From positions 1 to 64,000 of the forward strand of contig NZ_JADEVT010000006.1 in the NCBI RefSeq assembly GCF_030466625.1: a DNA stretch of 64,000 nt. The letters run 5' to 3'. A program made the position numbers and the translations under genes. The stretch is from Nocardioides sp. ChNu-153 (GTDB taxonomy: Bacteria; Actinomycetota; Actinomycetes; Propionibacteriales; Nocardioidaceae). Below are positions 59,186-64,000 of the stretch, one piece after another. The notes under the pieces are model-generated. The model was not told the origin of the DNA. It searched no databases and was given only the letters and a program-made list of their open reading frames with translations. Positions within the stretch are counted from its first letter, which is position 1; every line of letters begins with the position of its first letter.

Positions 59186-61009
59186 TCAGACCTCGAACTG
59201 ACCGGCCTCGAGGCGCTGCTTCACGTCCTGCAGGAAGCGGCCGGCGTCGGCGCCGTCGACCAGGCGGTGGTCGTAGGTCAGCGCCAGGTACACCATGTGG
59301 CGCACCGCGATCGTCTCGCCCAGGTTCGGGTCGTCGATGACGACCGGACGCTTGACGACGGCACCCGGGCCCAGGATTGCGACCTGCGGCGCGTTGATGA
59401 TCGGCGTGTCCCACAGGGCGCCGACGCTGCCGAGGTTCGTGATCGTGAACGTGCCGCCCGACAGGTCGTCGGGGCCGATCTGGTTGGTGCGGGTGCGCTG
59501 CGCGACGTCGGCGATCTTCTTGGCCAGGCCGGAGATCGACAGGTCGCCGGCGTCCTTGACGACGGGCGTGATGAGGCCCTTCGGGGTGTCGACCGCGAAC
59601 GACAGGTTCTCGCGGTCGTGGTAGGTCACCTCGTCGCCCTCGATCGACGCGTTGAGCGCCGGGTGCTGCTTGAGGGCCTCGACCGCCGCCTTGGCGAAGA
59701 ACGGCAGGTAGCTGAGCTTCACGCCCTCACGGGCGAGGAAGTCGGCCTTGACGCTGTCGCGCAGACGGGCGATGCGGGTGACGTCGACCTCGACGACCTG
59801 CGTGAGCTGCGCCGAGCCCTGGAGCGACTCGACCATGCGCGAGGCGATGACCTTGCGCAGGCGCGACATCTTCTCCGTCGTGCCCCGCAGCGGCGACGGG
59901 GTCGTCGACGGCGCGGAGGGGGCGGACGCGGTGGCGGGCTGGGCGGCCGGCGCGGCAGCGGCGGGGGCCGCAGCGGCCTCCTTCGCCTTCGCGGCGGCGT
60001 CGAGCACGTCCTGCTTGCGGATGCGGCCACCGACGCCGCTGCCCGTGACGGTCGACAGGTCGACGTCGTGCTGGGCGGCGAGCTTGCGCACGAGCGGCGT
60101 CACGTACGTCGAGGACTCCTCCGAGGAGGACGACGACGCCGCCGACGGGGCCGACGGGGCCGGCGCGGACTGGGCCGGCTGCTCGGGGGCGGGCGTGCTC
60201 GCCGACGCGGCGGGCTTCGCCGGCTCGGCGGCCGGGGCGGGCTCCTCGGCCTGCTTCGGCTCCGGCTCGGGCTCGGGCTCGGGCTCCGGCTCCGGGGTGG
60301 GCTCGGCAGCCGGGGCGGACGGCGCGGGCGAGCCGGAACCGATGATGGCCAGCTCGGCGCCGACCTCGACGGTCTCGTCCTCGTCGGCCTTGATCTCCAG
60401 CAGCGTGCCGGCGACGGGGGAGGGGATCTCGGTGTCGACCTTGTCGGTGGAGACCTCGAGCAGCGGCTCGTCGACGGCGACCTCGTCGCCGACCTGCTTG
60501 AGCCAGCGGGTGACGGTGCCCTCGGTGACGGACTCGCCCAGCGCGGGCAGCGTCACGGGGGTGCCCTCGCCGGACCCGCCGGAGCCGCCCGACGCGGCGG
60601 GGCTGGCCGGCTTCTCGGCCTCGGGGGTCTCGTCGCCGGGGGGCAGCTCGCCCTTCTCCTCGACGATCTCCTGCTCCTGCTCGGCCTTCTTCTCGGCCTG
60701 CTCCTCGTCCTTCGGCTGCGCCTCGGGGGTCGCGGCGTCGTCGGTGGAGCCCGAGTCGCCGCTGCCCTCGTCGGCGTCGCCCACGATCGCCAGCACCGCG
60801 CCGACCTCGACCGTGTCGTCCTCCTCGGCCCGGATCTCCAGCAGCGTGCCGGCGACGGGCGAGGGGATCTCGGTGTCGACCTTGTCGGTGGAGACCTCGA
60901 GCAGCGGCTCGTCGACCGCGATGGTGTCGCCCACCTGCTTGAGCCAGCGGGTCACGGTGCCTTCGGTGACGGACTCGCCGAGGGCCGGCAGGTTTACTTC
61001 GGTCGCCAT
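59186..61009 (-). CDS. sucB: Dihydrolipoamide acyltransferase E2 (2-oxoglutarate/pyruvate dehydrogenase)
   Basis: E2 core of a 2-oxoacid dehydrogenase complex. The 607-aa protein has two nearly identical lipoyl domains (residues 2-78 and about 150-228), each with [13 protein letters not shown], where the Lys is lipoylated. Ala/Pro/Glu-rich hinges follow each. An E3-binding domain lies near 298-335 ([34 protein letters not shown]), and the catalytic domain ends with [15 protein letters not shown] (catalytic His and Asp). In M. tuberculosis the orthologue DlaT serves pyruvate dehydrogenase, so the exact complex is open. ATG 61009 has AGGAA upstream. Confidence 0.94.
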   Translation of the reverse strand: MATEVNLPALGESVTEGTVTRWLKQVGDTIAVDEPLLEVSTDKVDTEIPSPVAGTLLEIRAEEDDTVEVGAVLAIVGDADEGSGDSGSTDDAATPEAQPKDEEQAEKKAEQEQEIVEEKGELPPGDETPEAEKPASPAASGGSGGSGEGTPVTLPALGESVTEGTVTRWLKQVGDEVAVDEPLLEVSTDKVDTEIPSPVAGTLLEIKADEDETVEVGAELAIIGSGSPAPSAPAAEPTPEPEPEPEPEPEPKQAEEPAPAAEPAKPAASASTPAPEQPAQSAPAPSAPSAASSSSSEESSTYVTPLVRKLAAQHDVDLSTVTGSGVGGRIRKQDVLDAAAKAKEAAAAPAAAAPAAQPATASAPSAPSTTPSPLRGTTEKMSRLRKVIASRMVESLQGSAQLTQVVEVDVTRIARLRDSVKADFLAREGVKLSYLPFFAKAAVEALKQHPALNASIEGDEVTYHDRENLSFAVDTPKGLITPVVKDAGDLSISGLAKKIADVAQRTRTNQIGPDDLSGGTFTITNLGSVGALWDTPIINAPQVAILGPGAVVKRPVVIDDPNLGETIAVRHMVYLALTYDHRLVDGADAGRFLQDVKQRLEAGQFEV

Positions 61010-61439
61010 GTGCTTCCTATTCCTCTGATCGTCGATCTGATCGGTGGGCGGTGTCGGTGGTCGCCGGTCGGCGTACCAAGGTCAGGGGTGCGCGTCCCGG
61101 GGACGGGGTGGGGCCCCGGAGCGCAGGACGGAAGCACGGCCGGGCCCTGGTCGCCCCACGACGGGGGCGGGTGTGTCGAAGTCCCTCACGGGTCGCCTCC
61201 ACGCATCCGGATCACGTGCTGTCGGTGGACCATCCTTGCACTAAGCCCGTGGCCGCACCCAGGCGGCTGCCGCCGTGTCGACCTACTGCCGGGTAGCCTC
61301 CGCGGCCGGACGGAGGCGCCTCCCGGCCGCCACGCGCCGCACCCGTCGGGGCCCGACCGGTCCAGTCCGCCGCGGGCCCCGGGGACGCGTTGGGGCAACC
61401 CGCTCCGGAGCGCCGACCGCGACCGGCAGAATGTCGCGC
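61010..61439. other. 430-bp gap between sucB and the small protein gene
   Basis: It must hold the sucB promoter, but no convincing -35/-10 pair was seen. A GATC-rich stretch (GATCGTCGATCTGATC) lies just upstream of sucB at about 61027-61042. CAGAAT (61427-61432) may be the -10 of the small gene. No further gene is supported. Confidence 0.4.
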
Positions 61440-61802
61440 ATGGGCCTGCTCGACCGCTTCCGTGACCGTCCGCGCCGCCGTCGTCCCGGACGGGACACCG
61501 CACGCACCGGGTCCACCACCGTCCGTGCCTCCGACGGCGCCGACGCGCAGCACCTGCTGGAGTTCGTCACCTCGCGCCGCGGCGTCGAGGGTTTCGTCGA
61601 GCCCCGCACGGCGGTGAGCGACGTGACGCTGCTGCTCGTCGCCCACGACGGGGAGTGGACGCGGCGGCGCGTGCCCTCGGTGAAGTGGGCGCACGCGTTC
61701 GCCAACAAGCACCGCGTGCCGTCGTACGACGCCGCGGTCGTGGGGGTGCCGCAGCGGATGCGCGACTACAACCGCCGCCGCAAGCTCCAGGGCGAGCTGT
61801 AG
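61440..61802 (+). CDS. Small conserved-looking protein of unknown function
   Basis: The 120-aa product has a basic N-terminus (DRFRDRPRRRRPGRDTAR) and a compact domain with HLLEFVTSRRGVEGFVEPRT, VTLLLVAHDGEWTRRRVPS, WAHAFANKHRVPSYDAAVVG and a basic end YNRRRKLQGEL. No known family was recognised. ATG 61431 is an alternative start three codons earlier, but it overlaps the CAGAAT box. It converges on pepA with a one-base gap. Confidence 0.75.
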   Translation: MGLLDRFRDRPRRRRPGRDTARTGSTTVRASDGADAQHLLEFVTSRRGVEGFVEPRTAVSDVTLLLVAHDGEWTRRRVPSVKWAHAFANKHRVPSYDAAVVGVPQRMRDYNRRRKLQGEL

Positions 61803-61803
61803 G

Positions 61804-63363
61804 TCACCCCGCAGCCGTGCCCGCAGCCGTGTCCGCAGCCGTCGCGCCGCGGGTCGCGGCGAGGTGCCGGGCGTAGGCGACGAGGGTCGGTACGGCGGCG
61901 CCGGTGCCGCCCGCGGTCAGGTGGCCGGCCGGGCCGCCGGAGTGGAACGAGGGCCCCGCGATGTCGAGGTGGGCCCACGGCACGTCGCCGGTGAACTCGC
62001 GCAGGAACGCGCCGGCGAAGAGCCCGCCGCCCCAGCGCACCCAGTCGTGCTGGGCCAGGTCGGCGACCTTGCTGCTGCGCACCCGCTCCCGCATCTCGTC
62101 GGGCAGCGGCATCGGCCACATGGCCTCGCCGGCGGAGGTGGCCGCGGCGACGACGTCGGCGACGGTCGCCTCCGTGCCCATGACGCCGCTGACGCGGTCG
62201 CCGAGCGCGACGACCATGGCGCCGGTGAGGGTGGCGACGTCGAGCACCACGTCGGGCTCGAGCTCGACGGCGCGGGCGAGGGCATCGGCCAGCACGAGGC
62301 GGCCCTCGGCGTCGGTGTTGGAGATCTCGACGGTCGTGCCGCCGTAGAGCCGCAGGACGTCGCCGGGCCGGGTGGCCGAGCCGGAGACCATGTTCTCGGC
62401 CATCGGCGCGAACGCGGAGATGCGCACCGGCAGGCCCAGCTCGGCGATGGCGAGGGTCGCCTGCACGACGGCGGCCGCGCCGGCCATGTCGCTCTTCATC
62501 GTGGTCATGGAGCCGCCCGGCTTGAGCGAGAGCCCGCCGGAGTCGAACGTGATGCCCTTGCCGACGAGGGCGAGGTGCGCGACCGGGTCGGCCGGCTCGT
62601 AGGTCAGCTCGACGAGGCGTGGGGGAGCGCTGGAGCCGGCGCCGACCCCGAGGATGCCGCCGCAGCCGAGCTCGGCGAGGGCGGCCTCGTCGTGCACGGT
62701 GATCTCGATGCGCGGCGCGCCGCGGCCCTTCGTGGCGGCCTGGTGGGCGGCGACCACGGCGTCGGCGAACAGCGGCGGGGTCAGGTCGACGGGCGGCGTG
62801 TTCACCCAGTCGCGGGTCGCCGCCACGGCGCGCGCCACGACCTGGGCGTCCTCGCAGGCCTGCTGCAGGTCGGCGCGGCGGGGCCCGTCGGTGAGCACGA
62901 CGACCTCGTTGGCCCGGGTGTCCTCGGTGCGGGTGTCCCTGCGGTACGTCGTGAAGCGGTAGCCGCCCAGGGCGTGGCCCTCGACGACGGCGGTGACGAG
63001 CGCCGGCGTGGTGGCCGGCAGGGCGAGGGCGACCGTGGCGGCGTTCGTGGCCGCGCGGGCCGCGGCGCCCGCGGCACGTCGTACGGCGGCGGGGTCGGTC
63101 TCCGCGGCCGCGTCCCCGAGGCCGACGAGCACGAGCAGCGGGGTGGTGACCGCGTCGGTGGTGGGCACGACGTGGGTCTCACCCGGGTCCCCCGTGACGC
63201 CGAGGGCGGTGAGCAGCGGGCGCAGGCGGCGGCCGTAGGCGGCGGTGACGTCCTCCGCCCCGGCGGCCAGGCGCGGTCCCTGGTCGGTGCGCACGACGCC
63301 GACCACGACGGCGTCGGAGCGGCTCTTGGCGGGGCTGGCCTTGCTCAGGGTGTACGACGTCAC
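61804..63363 (-). CDS. pepA: Leucyl aminopeptidase (M17)
   Basis: The 519-aa M17 peptidase cleaves N-terminal residues using two metals. Motifs: [18 protein letters not shown] (metal Lys and Asp), [13 protein letters not shown], and the signature [15 protein letters not shown] with its bicarbonate-binding Arg. Length is usual. The tail repeats [14 protein letters not shown] 63363 has TAGCAT seven bases upstream. In M. tuberculosis pepB (Rv2213) sits near gcvT and dlaT in the same way. Confidence 0.95.
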   Translation of the reverse strand: MTSYTLSKASPAKSRSDAVVVGVVRTDQGPRLAAGAEDVTAAYGRRLRPLLTALGVTGDPGETHVVPTTDAVTTPLLVLVGLGDAAAETDPAAVRRAAGAAARAATNAATVALALPATTPALVTAVVEGHALGGYRFTTYRRDTRTEDTRANEVVVLTDGPRRADLQQACEDAQVVARAVAATRDWVNTPPVDLTPPLFADAVVAAHQAATKGRGAPRIEITVHDEAALAELGCGGILGVGAGSSAPPRLVELTYEPADPVAHLALVGKGITFDSGGLSLKPGGSMTTMKSDMAGAAAVVQATLAIAELGLPVRISAFAPMAENMVSGSATRPGDVLRLYGGTTVEISNTDAEGRLVLADALARAVELEPDVVLDVATLTGAMVVALGDRVSGVMGTEATVADVVAAATSAGEAMWPMPLPDEMRERVRSSKVADLAQHDWVRWGGGLFAGAFLREFTGDVPWAHLDIAGPSFHSGGPAGHLTAGGTGAAVPTLVAYARHLAATRGATAADTAAGTAAG

Positions 63364-63370
63364 CCGGGCG

Positions 63371-63376
63371 ATGCTA
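63371..63376 (-). promoter_or_regulatory. -10 TAGCAT for pepA
   Basis: On the minus strand TAGCAT plus seven bases precede GTG 63363, a leaderless arrangement in the 76-bp gap shared with gcvT. Confidence 0.55.
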
Positions 63377-63439
63377 GCCCGCGCCGGCGCCGCGGCCGGG
63401 CCTCCCACCCCGTCGGTGTGCGCTGGCACACTGCGGCCC

Positions 63440-64000
63440 ATGGCCACCGATGACGTCCAGACCGTCGGCACCCCGCTCCTCACCTCCCCGCTGCACGAGC
63501 GCCACGTCGCGCTCGGCGCGAAGCTGGGGGAGTTCGGCGGGTGGGCGATGCCGCTGGAGTACGCGACGGGCACCGCCGCCGAGCACGCCGCGGTGCGCGG
63601 GGCCGTGGGCGTCTTCGACGTCTCCCACCTCGGCAAGGCGACGGTGCGGGGGCCGGGCGCGGCGGCGTTCGTCGACGCCACGCTGACGAACGCGCTGTCG
63701 CGCATCGCGCCGGGGCAGGCGCAGTACACGCTGTGCTGCGCCGAGGACGGCGGCGTGGTGGACGACCTCATCGTCTACCTGCGCGCCGACGACGACGTGC
63801 TCCTCGTCCCCAACGCGGCGAACACCGCCGAGGTCGTACGGCGGCTCGCGGCCGCCGCGCCCGCCGGTGTGACGGTGCGCGACGAGCACCGCGACCACGC
63901 GGTCGTCGCCGTGCAGGGGCCCGCCTCCGACGCGGTGATGACCGGCGCGGGGCTGGCGGCGGGCCACGACTACATGTCGTTCGTGGAGGTGCCGTTCGCC
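63440..64000 (+). CDS. gcvT: Glycine cleavage T protein (aminomethyltransferase), 3' cut by window edge
   Basis: The first 187 residues are present. GcvT takes the aminomethyl group from lipoylated H protein to tetrahydrofolate. Motifs: [53 protein letters not shown], and [20 protein letters not shown]. All match the N-terminal half of GcvT. ATG 63440 has CACACT seven bases upstream, a weak -10. No glycine riboswitch fits in the 76-bp gap. Its place next to pepA mirrors Rv2211c. Confidence 0.93.
   Translation, partial: MATDDVQTVGTPLLTSPLHERHVALGAKLGEFGGWAMPLEYATGTAAEHAAVRGAVGVFDVSHLGKATVRGPGAAAFVDATLTNALSRIAPGQAQYTLCCAEDGGVVDDLIVYLRADDDVLLVPNAANTAEVVRRLAAAAPAGVTVRDEHRDHAVVAVQGPASDAVMTGAGLAAGHDYMSFVEVPFA

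Noticed and set aside
58166..61465. 1099-aa plus-strand frame with Gly/Arg/Leu repeats opposite sucB
   Set aside because: The repeats mirror the Ala/Pro/Glu hinges of SucB; no start signal or domain supports it.
63364..63439. Glycine riboswitch upstream of gcvT
   Set aside because: The gap is only 76 bp and shows no tandem aptamer pattern; a weak leaderless -10 box is the simpler reading.

Overview
The window is chromosomal DNA from a very GC-rich actinobacterium, most likely Nocardioidaceae (Nocardioides-like). The evidence is strong G/C at third codon positions, frequent GTG starts, many ATGA/GTGA stop-start overlaps, TANNNT -10 boxes placed 6-8 bases before start codons (leaderless transcripts), a WhiB regulator, coenzyme F420 genes, GlnR boxes, and two blocks whose order matches Mycobacterium tuberculosis (recalled, not searched). 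No rRNA, tRNA or CRISPR array was seen.

Layout. 1-13761: cell-wall and F420 block. It holds two divergent LCP proteins, a secreted amidase with FG-GAP repeats, a TIGR03089 protein, a sugar-1-phosphate nucleotidyltransferase, a DUF3105 protein, fbiB and fbiA, whiB2, a CobW-type GTPase, and a nitroreductase/acyl-CoA dehydrogenase pair. This resembles Rv3260c-Rv3268. 13762-14178 is a gene-free array of 106-bp hairpin repeats. 14179-23504: a PaoABC-type molybdenum aldehyde oxidoreductase coupled to a histidine phosphatase, then an OpuC-type compatible-solute ABC operon ending in an unknown 341-aa protein. 23994-33114: the most accessory-looking stretch. It has a TerD protein fused to a nuclease-like domain, an odd G17/C19 tract, a His-rich methyltransferase divergent from an XRE-cupin regulator, a HelD/HelR-type RNA polymerase helicase preceded by a rifamycin-associated-element-like palindrome, and a TetR/DCC module between two paralogous membrane proteins. 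33118-42813: racemase/LysR pair, GlnR-linked gdhA, an XRE regulator divergent from a methionine aminopeptidase, a uracil-DNA glycosylase, two decayed genes, a hydrolase, a DedA protein and an MFS exporter pair. 42884-45164: lower-GC island with a P-loop GTPase operon. 45320-49911: DUF427, 5'-3' exonuclease, aldehyde dehydrogenase and GMC oxidoreductase. 50311-64000: the glnA - RDD - DUF4191 - lipA - lipB - TIGR01777 - sucB - pepA - gcvT block, matching Rv2220 to Rv2211c with insertions.

How the parts fit. lipB and lipA make the lipoyl groups that load the two lipoyl domains of SucB and serve the glycine cleavage system, whose gcvT closes the window. glnA and gdhA, 14 kb apart, both carry GlnR boxes and would respond together to nitrogen supply. 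fbiA and fbiB are translationally coupled for F420, but FbiB lacks the FMN domain of the mycobacterial enzyme.

Best candidates for something undescribed are the TerD-nuclease fusion, the low-GC GTPase operon, and the TetR/DCC/paired-membrane-protein module. The HelR gene with its palindrome is the clearest resistance-related find. All family names come from reading motifs; no database search was run.
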